Assembly: GCF_000022145.1 (NCBI RefSeq)
Contig: NC_011891.1
Location: 1,934,001 to 1,998,000, forward strand
Reading direction: 5' to 3'
Source of the DNA: Anaeromyxobacter dehalogenans 2CP-1
GTDB lineage: Bacteria > Myxococcota > Myxococcia > Myxococcales > Anaeromyxobacteraceae
Length of the DNA stretch: 64,000 nt
Numbering within the stretch: the first letter of the stretch is position 1; the number at the start of each line of letters is the position of its first letter. The notes under the pieces were generated by a model. The model ran no database searches and was not told the DNA's origin. It was given only the letters and a program-made list of their open reading frames with translations. The translations under genes were made by a program, and so were the position numbers. Below are positions 52,476-62,272 of the stretch, in pieces.

Positions 52476-53159
52476 TCACCTCGCGTCATGGGACGCCGCG
52501 GAGGGCGCTCGGCGCCACACCACCCGCTGCGGCGCGCGCCAGAGGTATGTGAGCGGCAGGCTGGTGGCGTGGACCAGGCGCGACACCGGCACGAGCGCGA
52601 GCAGCAGGAACGCGTTCACCACGTGCACCTTCACCAACGGTGGCAGCACCGCCATCGCGTCCACCCGCGGCGAGAGCGTCGCGAGCGAGGCGAGCCACGG
52701 CGCCGCGGTGTGCAGGTACCAGAGGCCGCCCCAGCGGAGCGCGTAGGCGATCCACAGCCCGGTCGCGGCCTGCAGGAGCAGCAGCGAGAGCACCACCCAG
52801 TCCATCGGCGTCGTCAGCCGGGCCAGCGCGGTGCGCCGCACGAGCAGGAGCGCGATCCCGAACACCGCCAGCATCGCCAGCGCCATCCCGGTGATCTCGA
52901 GCGCGTACAGCCGGGCCGGCGCGCCGAGCAGCCGGCCCCAGGCGCCCGGCGCGACCGCCGCGAGCAGGTGGGCGGCCAGGATGGCGAGGATGCCGTGGTG
53001 CCACGCGATCGAGCCCCAGCGCAGCGCGCGCCCCTCGATGAGCTGCGACGAGCGGGCGCTCACCGAGCCGCCCAGCGCCCGCCGCCGGTAGATCGCGCCG
53101 CCGACCGCGAAGACGGTCGCGAGGTAGGGGAAGACCGCGAACAGGAACGTGTCGCTCAT
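52476..53159 (-). CDS. narI: Respiratory nitrate reductase gamma subunit NarI
   Basis: A 227-residue diheme b cytochrome with five TM segments. Heme ligands match E. coli NarI by spacing: His54 and His64 (WHHGILAILAAHLL, 10 apart) and His179 and His197 (VKVHVVNAFLLLALVPVSRL then VH, 18 apart). It oxidises menaquinol and passes electrons to NarH. Its start overlaps narJ by 4 bp and it is 3 bp from narK. Confidence 0.95.
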   Translation of the reverse strand: MSDTFLFAVFPYLATVFAVGGAIYRRRALGGSVSARSSQLIEGRALRWGSIAWHHGILAILAAHLLAAVAPGAWGRLLGAPARLYALEITGMALAMLAVFGIALLLVRRTALARLTTPMDWVVLSLLLLQAATGLWIAYALRWGGLWYLHTAAPWLASLATLSPRVDAMAVLPPLVKVHVVNAFLLLALVPVSRLVHATSLPLTYLWRAPQRVVWRRAPSAASHDAR

Positions 53160-53704
53160 GGCCTCGCCTCCGCGCCGCGAGGCCGGGCGGCGGCCGGCGC
53201 GGCGAACACCGCGCGCACCGCCACCAGCAGCTCGCGGTAGGGGTTCGCGCGATCCGCGAACGCGTGGATCATCTTGTCGAGGGCCGGCGCGAGGCCGTCC
53301 TGGACCAGGTCGTCGCGCACCGGGCCCGGCCGCGCCACCGCGAGGAACCCGAGCACCTCGGCCACGTGGTCGGCCAGCTCCTCGCGCGGCCGGTAGCCCT
53401 CGGCGGCGTAGACCTCCGCGAGCTTCGCGAGCAGCGGGCCGCGCACCGGGCTGTCCTCGGCGAGCAGCTGCGCGCCCAGGTACGGCGCGCAGGCCGGGCG
53501 CAGGTCGAACGCGGCGGTGTACAGCTCCTCCAGCCCCTCGCGGCCGGCCTCGCGGGCGGCGCCCTCGAAGCGGCCCAGCGCCGCGGCGGCGGGGCCGGGC
53601 CCGGCGAGGCCCCGCGCCTCGTGCGCCAGCGCGGCGGCGTCGCCGGTCGGGTAGGAGAGCAGCGCGGAGAGGGTGCGGCAGAGCTCGGCGTGCGTGCGTT
53701 CCAT
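53156..53704 (-). CDS. narJ: Nitrate reductase molybdenum cofactor assembly chaperone NarJ
   Basis: A 182-residue, all-helical TorD-family chaperone. LCRTLSALLSYPTGD at the N-terminus and the AEVLGFLAVARPG and NPYRELLVAVRAVF segments are typical of NarJ. It binds the NarG N-terminus and aids molybdenum cofactor insertion and assembly with NarI. It overlaps narI by 4 bp and follows narH by 4 bp. Confidence 0.93.
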   Translation of the reverse strand: MERTHAELCRTLSALLSYPTGDAAALAHEARGLAGPGPAAAALGRFEGAAREAGREGLEELYTAAFDLRPACAPYLGAQLLAEDSPVRGPLLAKLAEVYAAEGYRPREELADHVAEVLGFLAVARPGPVRDDLVQDGLAPALDKMIHAFADRANPYRELLVAVRAVFAAPAAARPRGAEARP

Positions 53705-53708
53705 CGGC

Positions 53709-55178
53709 TCACCTCCCCAGCGGGCGCAGGAAGCCGAGCCCGCTCGCCGAGCGCGACTGCGGCTCCACGGTCGGCTCGGTCTCCGCCTCGCGCGCCATCG
53801 GCGGGATGACGATCCGCTCCTCCATGGGCGCGAGCGTGGTCATGCGGTGGATCTCGTCCGCCTGCTCGGCGCGGAGCCCGGCCGCCTCCAGCGCGGCCGC
53901 GGCCTGCGCCGGGCTCACGTCGCCCACCTGGCCGGCGCGGCGGTGCACGCGCACCGAGATGAGCCGGCGGTAGGCGGCCTCCACCACCGCCTCGTTCCCG
54001 CCGCCGAACAGGCCGGCCAGGTAGCGGAGCGGGAGGCGCGCCGACTCGAGCGAGGTGAAGAACCTGCCGTCCGGATCGGACGCCGAGCGCGCGAGCGCCG
54101 GGAGGAGCGGCGGCACGTAGAACAGCATGGGCAACGTGCGGTACTCGGGGTGGAGCGGCAGCGCGATCTCCCACTCCTTCACGAAGCGGTACACCGGCGA
54201 TCGCCGGGCGGACTCGACCATCGCGTCCGGCACGCCGCTGGCGCGCGCCGCCGCGATCACCGCCGGGTCGGAGGGATCGAGGATGAGCGATCGCTGCGCC
54301 GCGACCAGGTCCTGGTCCGGGCGCGACGCGGCCTGCGCGATCCGGTCGGCGTCGTAGAGCAGCACGCCGAGGTAGCGGATGCGGCCGACGCAGGTGTGGA
54401 AGCACGCCGGCGCCTCGCCCGCCTCGAGCCGCGGGTAGCACAGGATGCACTTCTCGGACTTGCCCGTCTCCCAGTTGAAGTAGACCTTCTTGTACGGGCA
54501 GGCCGAGACGCACATGCGCCAGCCCTTGCAGACGTCCTGCGAGATCAGCACCACGCCGTCCTCCCCGCGCTTGTAGATCGCGCCGGAGGGACAGGCGGCC
54601 ACGCAGGCCGCGTTCAGGCAGTGGTTGCAGATGCGCGGCAGGTAGAAGAACACCATCCGCTCGAGGTCGAACAGCTGCGTCCGCTCCGCCTCGGTGAGCA
54701 CGGCCAGGCCGGGGTCGTTCGCGGCGTAGGTGCCGGAGCCGCCCAGGTCGTCGTCCCAGGCCGGCCCGGAGGCGATGTCGATGGGCTTGCCGTCCACCAG
54801 CGACACCGGCCGCGCGGTGGGCTGCACGTCGCCGGCGGGCGCGGTGAACAGGTCGTCGTACTTGTACGTCCAGGGCTCGTAGTAGTCCTGGAGCACCGGC
54901 AGGTTCGGGTTGTGGAACAGCCGGCCCAGCGAGGCGCCGGGGCTGGCCTGGCGGAGCGAGAGCTCACCGCCCTCGACCTTCCAGCCGCCCTGGTGGCGCT
55001 CCTGGTCCTCCCAGAGCACCGGGTACCCGGTGCCGGGCCGGGTCTCCACGTTGTTCCACCACGCGTACTCGACGCCCTTCCGGTCGGTCCACTGGTTCTT
55101 GCAGGCGACGCTGCAGGTGTGGCACCCGATGCACTTGTCGAGGTGGAACACCGACGAAATCTGCGCGCGGACGTTCAT
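53709..55178 (-). CDS. narH: Respiratory nitrate reductase beta subunit NarH
   Basis: A 489-residue iron-sulfur subunit. The first cluster motif is Cys16-xx-Cys19-xx-Cys22-xxx-Cys26 (KCIGCHTCSVACK). Further clusters lie in ICNHCLNAACVAACPSGAI, VCKGWRMCVSACPYKKVYF and KCILCYPRLEAGEAPACFHT (with the Trp in CxxW for the 3Fe-4S cluster). It carries electrons from NarI hemes to NarG. GAGGACCCCC precedes the ATG. The C-terminal ~60 residues after the conserved core are charged and variable. Confidence 0.96.
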   Translation of the reverse strand: MNVRAQISSVFHLDKCIGCHTCSVACKNQWTDRKGVEYAWWNNVETRPGTGYPVLWEDQERHQGGWKVEGGELSLRQASPGASLGRLFHNPNLPVLQDYYEPWTYKYDDLFTAPAGDVQPTARPVSLVDGKPIDIASGPAWDDDLGGSGTYAANDPGLAVLTEAERTQLFDLERMVFFYLPRICNHCLNAACVAACPSGAIYKRGEDGVVLISQDVCKGWRMCVSACPYKKVYFNWETGKSEKCILCYPRLEAGEAPACFHTCVGRIRYLGVLLYDADRIAQAASRPDQDLVAAQRSLILDPSDPAVIAAARASGVPDAMVESARRSPVYRFVKEWEIALPLHPEYRTLPMLFYVPPLLPALARSASDPDGRFFTSLESARLPLRYLAGLFGGGNEAVVEAAYRRLISVRVHRRAGQVGDVSPAQAAAALEAAGLRAEQADEIHRMTTLAPMEERIVIPPMAREAETEPTVEPQSRSASGLGFLRPLGR

Positions 55179-55201
55179 GGGGGTCCTCGGCCGGGCCGCC
55201 G

Positions 55202-58200
55202 TCACCACTGCGGCTCGCCCTCGAGCTTGGTGACGCGGACGTAGGTGTCGCGGTTGTTGCCGGTGGGCCCCCAGTAGTTGAGGGCGAAGGAGAACTGGCC
55301 GTAGCCGCCCATCATCAGCGTGGGCTTCAGCCGGACGCGGGTGAGGCTGTTGTGGCTCCCGCCGCGCAGGCCGCCGCGCGAGGGCGACCGGGGGACGCCG
55401 ATGGTGCGCTCCGGCGCGTGGTACAGGTAGCAGACGCCCCGCGGCATGCGCGCGCTCACCACCGCGCGCGTCACCACCGCGCCGTTGTCGTTCACCACCT
55501 CGACCCAGTCGTTGTCGGCGAGCCCGATCTCGGCCGCGTCCTCGTCGTTCACCCACAGCGGGTGGATGCCGCGGGACAGCGTGAGCATCCGGAGGTTGTC
55601 GCCGTACGTGGAGTGGATGCCCCACTTGCCGTGCGGGGTCAGGAAGTTGAGCGTCAGCGCCTGGCCCGCGTCGCCGGTCGGGGCGGTGAGGTCTCGCACC
55701 GCGTCGCGCTCCGGCTTCGGCTTGTAGGTGGGCAGCGCCTCACCGAACGCGATGAAGCCGGGGTGGTCGAGGTAGAAGTGCTGCCGCCCGGTGAGCGTCC
55801 GCCAGGGCACCAGCCGCTCCACGTTCAGGCAGTACGCCGAGTACGTCCGCCCGCCCCCGGTGATCCCGGTCCAGCACGGGCTGTCGAGCAGCCGCCGCGG
55901 CTGGCGCGCCAGCTCCTCGAACGTGATGCGCACGCCGCGGGTCTTCTCGGCCAGGTCCGCGAGCGGGAGCCCGACCTTCTTCTCCTCCGCATGGTACGCC
56001 CGCCAGGCCGACTCGCCGTTCGTCTCGGGGGCGAGGTGCAGGATGGCGTTGGCCGCGTCGCGCGCCTCGGCGATGGACGGGTAGCGCGCGCCGCCCCACT
56101 CGACCGTGGGGCGCGTGCGCACCAGCTCGTCGTACAGGTCGTCCACCGGCCAGCTGATCCCGTGGGCCGAGAGGCCGGCGGTGCGGATCGTCGGGCCGAG
56201 CGAGACGAAGCGGTCGTGGAGGTGCACGTAGTCGCGCTCCACCACCGCGAGGCCGGGCATGGTCTTGCCCGGCACCGGCTCGCACTCGCCGCGGCTCCAG
56301 TCGAGCACCTCGCGCTGCGCCAGCTCCGCCGGCGTGTCGTGCATGAGCGGCGTCGCCACCAGGTCGCGCACCTTCTCCGGCAGGTGCGTGCGGGCGAGCG
56401 CGCTCACCTTCTCGGCGAGCGCCTTGAAGATGTCCCAGTCGCTCCTCGACTCCCAGCAGGGCGGCACCGCCGCCTGCAAGGGGTGGATGAAGGAGTGCAT
56501 GTCGGTGGTGTTGAGGTCGTCCTTCTCGTACCAGCTCGCCGCCGGCAGGATGACGTCGGAGTAGAGGGCCGTCGTGTCCATCCGGAAGTTCAGGTCCACC
56601 ACCAGGTCGAGCTTCCCCTCCGGCGCCTGATCGCGGAACGTCGCCTCGGAGACCGCGCCCTTCGCCACCTCCGGCGCCACCGTGCCATGCCGCGTGCCCA
56701 GGTAGTGGCGCAGGAAGTACTCGTGCCCCTTCGCGCTCGACATGAGCGCGTTGCCGCGCCAGATGAACCACAGCCGCGGCCAGCTCGCCGGCGCGTCCGG
56801 GTCCTCCACCGCGAAGCGGAGCTTCCGGTCGCGGAGCTCGCGCACCGCGTGCTCCACCACCTCGGCGTCGCTGCGCGCCCCGGCCGCCTCGGCCTCGCGC
56901 ACCACCTGCGCCGGGCTCCGGTCGAACTGCGGGAAGAACGGCAGCCAGCCGCGCCGCACCGCGCGGACCTGGTGGTCGAGCGTGTGACCCTGGGTGAGGG
57001 GGTGGCCGTTCCGCGCCGGGTCGAGCTGGCCGAGGTCGGCGGCGCCCTCGTAGCGCCACTGATCGGAGTGGACGTAGTGGAAGCTGGGGGCGTTCTGGAG
57101 GCGCGGCGGGCGCGACCAGTCCAGGCCGAACGCGAGCGCCTGCCAGGGCGCGACCGGCGCGAGCTTCTCCTGGCCGACGTAGTGGTTGAGGCCGCCCCCG
57201 TTCCGGCCCACGCAGCCGCACAGCACCAGGCCGGTGATGGCGGCGCGGTAGGCGAGGTCGGCGTGGAACCACTGGTTCACGCCGGCGCCGATGATGATGG
57301 AGCACTTGCCCTTGGTGCGCTCCGCGGTGCCGGCCCACTCGCGCGCGAAGCGGATCACGTCGCGGCGGTCCAGGCCGGTGTGGCGCTCCTGCCAGGCGGG
57401 CGTGTAGGCGGCGTCCGCGTCGTCGTAGCTCGCCGGGTAGTCGCCCGGCAGGCCGCGCGACACGCCATGTCGCGCGAAGAGGAGGTCGTGGACGGTGGTG
57501 ACGGTCACGGTGCCGCGCGCGGTGGGGATGCGCCGCACCGGCACGCCGCGCCGGGAGACCCGGCCGGTGGCGTGATCCACGAACGACACCTGCGCCACCT
57601 CGTCGTGCGCCTCGAGGAGGCCGAGGCGCGGCGAGAGCGCCGCGCCGTCCACGCCGTCCTTCATCTCCAGGTTCCACTGGCCCTTCTTCTGCTGCCAGCG
57701 GAAGCCGAGCGTGCCCTGCGGCATCCGCGGCGCGTCCGCGGTCTCGTCCCATACCAGGAACTTGAAGTCTCCGTGCTCCTCGCCGGCGTAGCGCTCCAGC
57801 CGGCTCGCCGGGAGCATGCGGCCCGGGGTCACCTGGCCGTCCTGCTCCTCCAGCTCGACGAGGAACGGCGCGTCGCTGTAGCGGCGCAGGTAGTCGGCGA
57901 AGAACGGGACCTGCCGGTCGGCGTGGAACTCCTTCAGGAGGACGTGGTTCACCGCCAGCCAGAACGCGCCGTCCTGGCCGGCGTGGACCGGCAGCCACTC
58001 GTCCGCGTACTTCGAGGTCATGCTGTAGTCGGGCGAGAGCACCACCACCTTGGCGCCGTCGTGGCGCGCCTCGGCCAGGAAGTGCACGTCCGGCGTGCGG
58101 GTCATCCCGACGTTGGAGCCCATCGAGACGATGTACTTGGAGTGATACCAGTCGGCGCTCTCGGCCACGTCCGTCTGCTCGCCCCACACCTCGGGCGACG

Positions 58201-58828
58201 CGTTGGGCAGGTCGCAGTACCAGTCGTAGAAGGACAGGTTCACCGCGCCGAGGAGCTGCAGGAAGCGCGAGCCGCCGGCGAAGGACAGCATCGACATGGC
58301 GGGGATGGGCGAGAACCCGACGATGCGGTCGGCGCCGTGGCGCTTCAGCGTGTGGATGGTGGAGGCCGCCACCAGCTCGAGCGCCTCCTCCCAGCTCGCC
58401 CGCCGCAGGCCGCCCTGGCCGCGCGCCTGCTGGTAGGCGGCGCGCGAGGCGGGGTCGTCCACGATCGAAGCCCAGGCGTCCACCGGGTCGGCGTGCGCCT
58501 TGCGCGCGGCGCGCCACAGGTCCATGAGCGTGCCGCGCAGGTACGGGTGCTTCACGCGCAGCGGGCTGTAGAGGTACCAGGAGGCGGAGATCCCGCGCTG
58601 GCAGCCGCGCGGCTCGTAGCCCGGCACCTCGCAGGAGAAGCGCGGGTAGTCGAGCGCCTGCGTCTCGAGCGCGACGATCCCGTTCTTCACGTGGATGTTC
58701 CAGGAGCAGCCGCCGGTGCAGTTCACGCCGTGCGTGCTGCGGACGACCTTGTCCACCTGGTGGCGGCTCCGGTACAGGTCCTCCCAGGTGCGCTGCGACG
58801 GGGCGATGACGTCCTCGATCCAGCTCAT
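55202..58828 (-). CDS. narG: Respiratory nitrate reductase alpha subunit NarG
   Basis: A 1208-residue Mo-bisMGD subunit of usual NarG length. The FS0 cluster ligands are His33, Cys37, Cys41 and Cys76 ([12 protein letters not shown] and EPRGCQRG), with the diagnostic His of NarG. Active-site Asp lies in the region [14 protein letters not shown], and [14 protein letters not shown] and [16 protein letters not shown] are further family motifs. No Tat signal is present at the start except a vestigial type common in NarG. The start at 58828 follows GGAGGAG and overlaps the upstream cytochrome c gene stop (ATGA). It reduces nitrate to nitrite on the cytoplasmic side. Confidence 0.97.
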   Translation of the reverse strand: MSWIEDVIAPSQRTWEDLYRSRHQVDKVVRSTHGVNCTGGCSWNIHVKNGIVALETQALDYPRFSCEVPGYEPRGCQRGISASWYLYSPLRVKHPYLRGTLMDLWRAARKAHADPVDAWASIVDDPASRAAYQQARGQGGLRRASWEEALELVAASTIHTLKRHGADRIVGFSPIPAMSMLSFAGGSRFLQLLGAVNLSFYDWYCDLPNASPEVWGEQTDVAESADWYHSKYIVSMGSNVGMTRTPDVHFLAEARHDGAKVVVLSPDYSMTSKYADEWLPVHAGQDGAFWLAVNHVLLKEFHADRQVPFFADYLRRYSDAPFLVELEEQDGQVTPGRMLPASRLERYAGEEHGDFKFLVWDETADAPRMPQGTLGFRWQQKKGQWNLEMKDGVDGAALSPRLGLLEAHDEVAQVSFVDHATGRVSRRGVPVRRIPTARGTVTVTTVHDLLFARHGVSRGLPGDYPASYDDADAAYTPAWQERHTGLDRRDVIRFAREWAGTAERTKGKCSIIIGAGVNQWFHADLAYRAAITGLVLCGCVGRNGGGLNHYVGQEKLAPVAPWQALAFGLDWSRPPRLQNAPSFHYVHSDQWRYEGAADLGQLDPARNGHPLTQGHTLDHQVRAVRRGWLPFFPQFDRSPAQVVREAEAAGARSDAEVVEHAVRELRDRKLRFAVEDPDAPASWPRLWFIWRGNALMSSAKGHEYFLRHYLGTRHGTVAPEVAKGAVSEATFRDQAPEGKLDLVVDLNFRMDTTALYSDVILPAASWYEKDDLNTTDMHSFIHPLQAAVPPCWESRSDWDIFKALAEKVSALARTHLPEKVRDLVATPLMHDTPAELAQREVLDWSRGECEPVPGKTMPGLAVVERDYVHLHDRFVSLGPTIRTAGLSAHGISWPVDDLYDELVRTRPTVEWGGARYPSIAEARDAANAILHLAPETNGESAWRAYHAEEKKVGLPLADLAEKTRGVRITFEELARQPRRLLDSPCWTGITGGGRTYSAYCLNVERLVPWRTLTGRQHFYLDHPGFIAFGEALPTYKPKPERDAVRDLTAPTGDAGQALTLNFLTPHGKWGIHSTYGDNLRMLTLSRGIHPLWVNDEDAAEIGLADNDWVEVVNDNGAVVTRAVVSARMPRGVCYLYHAPERTIGVPRSPSRGGLRGGSHNSLTRVRLKPTLMMGGYGQFSFALNYWGPTGNNRDTYVRVTKLEGEPQW

Positions 58829-59541
58829 CGGACTCCTCCCTGCGCGCGCGTGGCCTTCGCCGGCGCGGTCGGTGCGGCCTCCGTGGCAGACGCCGCGGGC
58901 CGGGTGGGCTGTGAAGGCCGCGTCCGCCGGGGCGGCGGCGCGAGGCGGGCGCGGGCGACCAGCTCGGCGCGGGCGGAGCCCGGGATGCGGCGCGCGCCGA
59001 GGCCGATGCCGGCGAGGCAGGCGAGCGCGATCAGCGCGGCGATCCACCCGGCGCGTCCGGCGCCCGGCTCCAGCTTCCCCGCCGCGCCGAGCAGGAACGC
59101 GGAGAGGTGGGCGCGCTCGTCCGGATCGATCGGGTGGCCGGCGTAGACGGGGACCATCGAAGGGAAGGGCGGGTCGGACAGCAGGCCGTCCAGCGCGGCG
59201 GCGTCGAGCCCGTCGAAGCTGGCGCGCAGGCCGGGGCCGAACGACGCGGCGAACGCGGAGCCCTCGCCGCCGATGGCGTGGCAGGCGCCGCAGGGCGCGC
59301 CGCCGTTCCGGAGCGCGCGCGCGCCGATGAAGAGATCGCGGCCGATGGCCGGGTCGCCGGGCGGGGCGGTGGGTTCGGGCGCGGCGGCGTCCGGGGCGGC
59401 TGCGGCGGCGGGCTCGGCCGGCGCGGGGGCGGCGGGCGCCGCGGCGGGCGCCGCGGCGGGCTGCTGCGCCGCGAGCCACGGGGACGGCATGGCGAGCAGG
59501 AACGCGAGCGCCCCGGCGCGGAGCAGGTGCTCGGAGGCCAT
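58825..59541 (-). CDS. Membrane-anchored monoheme cytochrome c coupled to narG
   Basis: A 238-residue c-type cytochrome. Signal peptide ([20 protein letters not shown]), an Ala/Pro-rich linker (about residues 27-62), then a heme-c domain with Cys84-GA-Cys87-His88 (CGACH) and a likely sixth ligand Met129 ([11 protein letters not shown]). A TM helix (about 164-183) and a basic tail follow, so the heme faces the periplasm. The stop overlaps the narG start by 4 bp, so it is the first gene of the nar operon. A cytochrome (NarC) precedes narG in Thermus and some others; whether this is homologous is unproven. Heme is likely attached by CcsBA. Confidence 0.9.
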   Translation of the reverse strand: MASEHLLRAGALAFLLAMPSPWLAAQQPAAAPAAAPAAPAPAEPAAAAAPDAAAPEPTAPPGDPAIGRDLFIGARALRNGGAPCGACHAIGGEGSAFAASFGPGLRASFDGLDAAALDGLLSDPPFPSMVPVYAGHPIDPDERAHLSAFLLGAAGKLEPGAGRAGWIAALIALACLAGIGLGARRIPGSARAELVARARLAPPPRRTRPSQPTRPAASATEAAPTAPAKATRAQGGVR

Positions 59542-60041
59542 GAGGCAGTCCTTTCGACGTCTCTGGGCAGCGGGTGCGCGGCAGCGTTCGGCGGGGCCTC
59601 GGCCTCGCCGTAAGCGGACGTTCGAACCATTTACGCGCCGTGTGCCAACGACGGCGGCGCGCCCCGCTGCGGGCTGCGTCCGGCTGGAAATCCGCCGTGA
59701 CGCTGCTCGCTTCCGCAAGGGAAGCGCCTCCCGCCTCCGAGGCGCCACGGCCCGGATGGAGCGCATCGGCGCACCCGCCGGCCGTTTGAACACCGAATGA
59801 TGGGTCGCAGTTCACCGAACAATGGGTGGCTCAATCGGGGATGGTGCGTTAAGTCCGCGAAATTGGACTGGTCCGGTCGATGGCAGGGCGCTGGCACTGC
59901 TGGACCACTGCCCGCGCTCCCAACGACTCTCGGTCGTCTCCACCCTGACCCCTCCACCCTGACCCAGAGTCGTTTGGCGGGCCGCCATGCAGCCCCTTCC
60001 GGACGGGTGCCCGAGCGCCCGCCCGCCCGCAGAGGAGCCGA
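59542..60041. other. 500-bp divergent control region, nar operon and PAS-hemerythrin genes
   Basis: No gene. It contains the tandem direct repeat at 59792-59827, a duplicated CCACCCTGACCC (about 59938-59964), and CCCAGAGTCGTTT at 59963-59975, a motif found again at 62275 and 62316. No FNR-type TTGAT-N4-ATCAA dyad was seen here. Confidence 0.65.
59792..59827. promoter_or_regulatory. Tandem operator candidate in nar divergent region
   Basis: ACCGAATGATGGGT (59792-59805) and ACCGAACAATGGGT (59814-59827) are 12/14 identical and start exactly 22 bp apart, two turns of B-DNA. They lie about 250 bp from each flanking start. Tandem same-face sites suggest a dimeric activator or response regulator. 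Regulator unknown. Confidence 0.5.
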
Positions 60042-60476
60042 ATGACCGACCCCGCCATCTACCAGCAGATCGTCGACGGCAGCCCGGACGCGTTCATCCT
60101 CGGCGATCGCGAGGGGCGCATCCGCATCTGGAACGCGGGCGCGGAGGCGATCTTCGGCTTCACCGCCGCCGAGGCGCTGGGCCAGTCCATGGACATCATC
60201 ATCCCGGAGCGGCTCCGCGGCCGTCACTGGGACGGCTACATGAAGACCATGCAGACCGGCAAGAGCCGCTACGGCGCGGGCGACGTGCTCGCGGTGCCGG
60301 CCATCACGAAGGATGGCCGGAACATCTCGATCGAGTTCACGATCCAGATGCTGCGGACGGCGGGCGGCGAGCTGCTCGGGCCGCTCGCCATCATCCGCGA
60401 CGTGACGAAGCGCTTTCAGCGCGAGCGGGAGCTCGCGCGGCGCGTGAAGGAGCTGGAGGCCAAGGCAGGGGCGTGA
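60042..60476 (+). CDS. Stand-alone PAS-domain protein
   Basis: A 144-residue protein that is essentially one PAS domain (residues ~5-125: IVDGSPDAFILGDREGRIRI, NAGAEAIFGFTAAEALGQSM, AVPAITKDGRNISIEFTIQM, IIRDVTKRF) followed by a short coiled-coil helix. No kinase or output domain. The fold can bind heme, flavin or small ligands. GAGGAG precedes the ATG. It is followed by a hemerythrin gene with a 2-bp gap and is divergent from the nar operon, so a role in oxygen or NO sensing for nitrate respiration is likely but inferred. Confidence 0.88.
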   Translation: MTDPAIYQQIVDGSPDAFILGDREGRIRIWNAGAEAIFGFTAAEALGQSMDIIIPERLRGRHWDGYMKTMQTGKSRYGAGDVLAVPAITKDGRNISIEFTIQMLRTAGGELLGPLAIIRDVTKRFQRERELARRVKELEAKAGA

Positions 60477-60478
60477 CC

Positions 60479-61027
60479 ATGCTGAACGTGATCGGAAAGC
60501 GGGCGGCGCCCGCGGACGCGGTGGACCTCCTGCTCGAGTGCCACGACCGCATCCGGCAGTTCCTGGCGCTGGGGCGCCGGGTGGCCGAGGCACGGCCGGA
60601 CCAGCTCGCGGAGGTGCCGGAGGCGGCGTCGCGGGTGCGCCGCTACTTCACGCAGGCGCTGCCGCTGCACGCTCAGGACGAGGAGCAGTCGATCCTGCCG
60701 CGGCTGCGCGGGCGTGAGGCCGAGGTGGACGCCGCGCTCGCGTCGATGGCCCATGAGCACGCTGAGCACGAGGAGCCCCTCGGCCGGCTGGTCGCCGCGT
60801 GCGAGGCGGTCGCCCGCGAGCCGTCCCGCCACGCGGCGCTCGCCGGCGCGATGGGCGCCGCGGTGGGCGAGCTCGAGCGTCACTTCGAGATCCACCTCCG
60901 GCGCGAGGAGGAGATCATCTTCCCGGCCATGCGGCGGCTGCTGGCGGGCGCGCTCGACGCGGAGATCGTGCGCGAGATCCGGGCGCGCCGCGGGGTGGCC
61001 GAGGCCTCCGGGCAGACGCCGCCCTGA
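60479..61027 (+). CDS. Hemerythrin-domain protein
   Basis: A 182-residue four-helix hemerythrin-like protein. Candidate diiron ligands are His22 (LECHDRIRQF), His64 with Glu68 (LPLHAQDEEQSILP), His94 or His97 (AHEHAEHEEP), and His135/His139 with a following Glu (LERHFEIHLRREEEIIFP). Such proteins bind O2 or NO or, in the RIC/YtfE group, repair iron-sulfur clusters; the N-terminal RIC Cys domain is absent. ATG 60479 is preferred; a GTG at 60473 overlapping the PAS stop is possible. It is convergent with the acyltransferase gene by 2 bp. Confidence 0.88.
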   Translation: MLNVIGKRAAPADAVDLLLECHDRIRQFLALGRRVAEARPDQLAEVPEAASRVRRYFTQALPLHAQDEEQSILPRLRGREAEVDAALASMAHEHAEHEEPLGRLVAACEAVAREPSRHAALAGAMGAAVGELERHFEIHLRREEEIIFPAMRRLLAGALDAEIVREIRARRGVAEASGQTPP

Positions 61028-61029
61028 CT

Positions 61030-61647
61030 TCAGGGCGCGGCGCCCGGACGGAAGCGGATCTCGCTCGCCTGGGCGGGATGACGTCCGATCTTGCCGGCAT
61101 ACGCAGCCCGGATCTCCGCCAGATCGATGGCCTCGTCGCCGCTCAGGTCGAGGTACCGCGACATGCCGATGGTGCGGCTCCGGTAGTCGATGAACGCGAG
61201 CCCGACCGGCACGCGCGCGGCCAGCGCCAGCCGGTAGAAGCCGGATTTCCAGTGATCCGTGCGCGCGCGCGTGCCCTCCGGCGCGAGCGCCAGCCACATC
61301 CAGGGCGCCTCGGCCAGCTCCCGGCCGAGCTGGGCGAGGAAGCCCGTGGGCGCACGACGATCCACGGGGATGCCGCCCATGCGCCGCAGCAGGGCGCCGA
61401 ACGGCGGACGGAACAGGGAGTGCTTCCCGACCCAGCGCACCGGCAGCGCCGCCGCGACCTTCGCGAGGTAACCGAGCACGAAGTCCCAGTTCGAGGTGTG
61501 CGGGTAGACGACGATCACGCAGCGCGGGCTGGAGGGCCAGGGCAGATCCACGCGCCATCCTGCGGCGCGGAGGACGGCCCGGGCGCAGCGCTGGGCGAGC
61601 GACGGGTGGGCGGGCGGACGCGGAGCGGGGGAAGGGGAGCCGGACAT
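61030..61647 (-). CDS. 1-acyl-glycerol-3-phosphate acyltransferase-like protein
   Basis: A 205-residue PlsC-like acyltransferase. The catalytic HX4D motif is His50-TSNW-Asp55 and the second motif appears in ALAPEGTRARTDHW (PEGTR). KHSLFRPPFGALLRRMGGIPVDR lies between, quoted here as the GGIPVDR block. It is shorter than PlsC of about 240 residues and fits the short acyltransferase group near lipid A or glycerolipid metabolism. Likely membrane-associated. No lipid gene is adjacent, so the acceptor is unknown. Confidence 0.88.
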   Translation of the reverse strand: MSGSPSPAPRPPAHPSLAQRCARAVLRAAGWRVDLPWPSSPRCVIVVYPHTSNWDFVLGYLAKVAAALPVRWVGKHSLFRPPFGALLRRMGGIPVDRRAPTGFLAQLGRELAEAPWMWLALAPEGTRARTDHWKSGFYRLALAARVPVGLAFIDYRSRTIGMSRYLDLSGDEAIDLAEIRAAYAGKIGRHPAQASEIRFRPGAAP

Positions 61648-61684
61648 TCGCCCGGATGCTACACCCGGGGGCCCGGCCGAGCGG

Positions 61685-62095
61685 CTACGGTGTGCCCGCG
61701 GGCGTCACCGGCTTCACCGCTCCGCCGCGCTCCCCGCCGGCGCCCGGCATCCGGGTGGAGCCCTGGAACACGACACCCTTCTCGATGGAGAGCGACGGGG
61801 TCTCGATGTCGCCGCGGACGCGTGCCGTGTGGTGCAGCTCGACGGAGGTCTTCGCCTTGATGTCGCCGTTCACCTCGCCGTGGACGATGACCGTTCCGCA
61901 GGTGATCTGCGCGTCGATGCGCGCCTGCTCGCCGACGACCAGGACATCCTCGGTGGTGATGGAGCCCGTGAACTTCGCGTCGATGCGGACGGTGCCGGCG
62001 AAGGTGAGCTTGCCGTCGAACTCGACCCCCTTGCCGAGCAGCAGGTCTCCGGCCGGCGCCTGCATGGGGTCGTCGCGCTTCTGGATCATGGCCAT
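61685..62095 (-). CDS. Bactofilin
   Basis: A 136-residue bactofilin: a short polar N-terminus, a DUF583 beta-helix core (residues ~18-115) built from short repeats such as GKLTFAGTVRIDAKFTGSI, VVGEQARIDAQI, VIVHGEVNGDI and VRGDIETPSLSIEKG, and a Pro/Gly-rich tail. Bactofilins polymerise without nucleotides into cytoskeletal filaments; myxobacteria have several (BacM-P). AGGAGAG lies about nine bases before the ATG. The gene stands alone. Confidence 0.92.
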   Translation of the reverse strand: MAMIQKRDDPMQAPAGDLLLGKGVEFDGKLTFAGTVRIDAKFTGSITTEDVLVVGEQARIDAQITCGTVIVHGEVNGDIKAKTSVELHHTARVRGDIETPSLSIEKGVVFQGSTRMPGAGGERGGAVKPVTPAGTP

Positions 62096-62272
62096 GGGTG
62101 GTGCTCTCCTGACGCGGGCGGTCGGCCGGGTCACCCGGCCGCGCTGTGAGTTAGCCACCCGCCGCCGGCGCGGCCAGCCGCGAACCCCGAAGCAGGCGAG
62201 GCCCCGCCCGGCGGCTGGCGCGAGCGCGGGAGTGCGCCGCCGTCCCGTTCGGCTACACTCCCGATACGTCCC

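Noticed and set aside
55352-59146. A 1264-codon plus-strand frame opposite the nar operon
   Set aside because: Antisense to narG and the cytochrome gene, low-complexity, no domain.
58829-59815. N-terminal extension of narG by about 329 residues
   Set aside because: This part is the cytochrome c region read in another frame; NarG homology begins at 58828.
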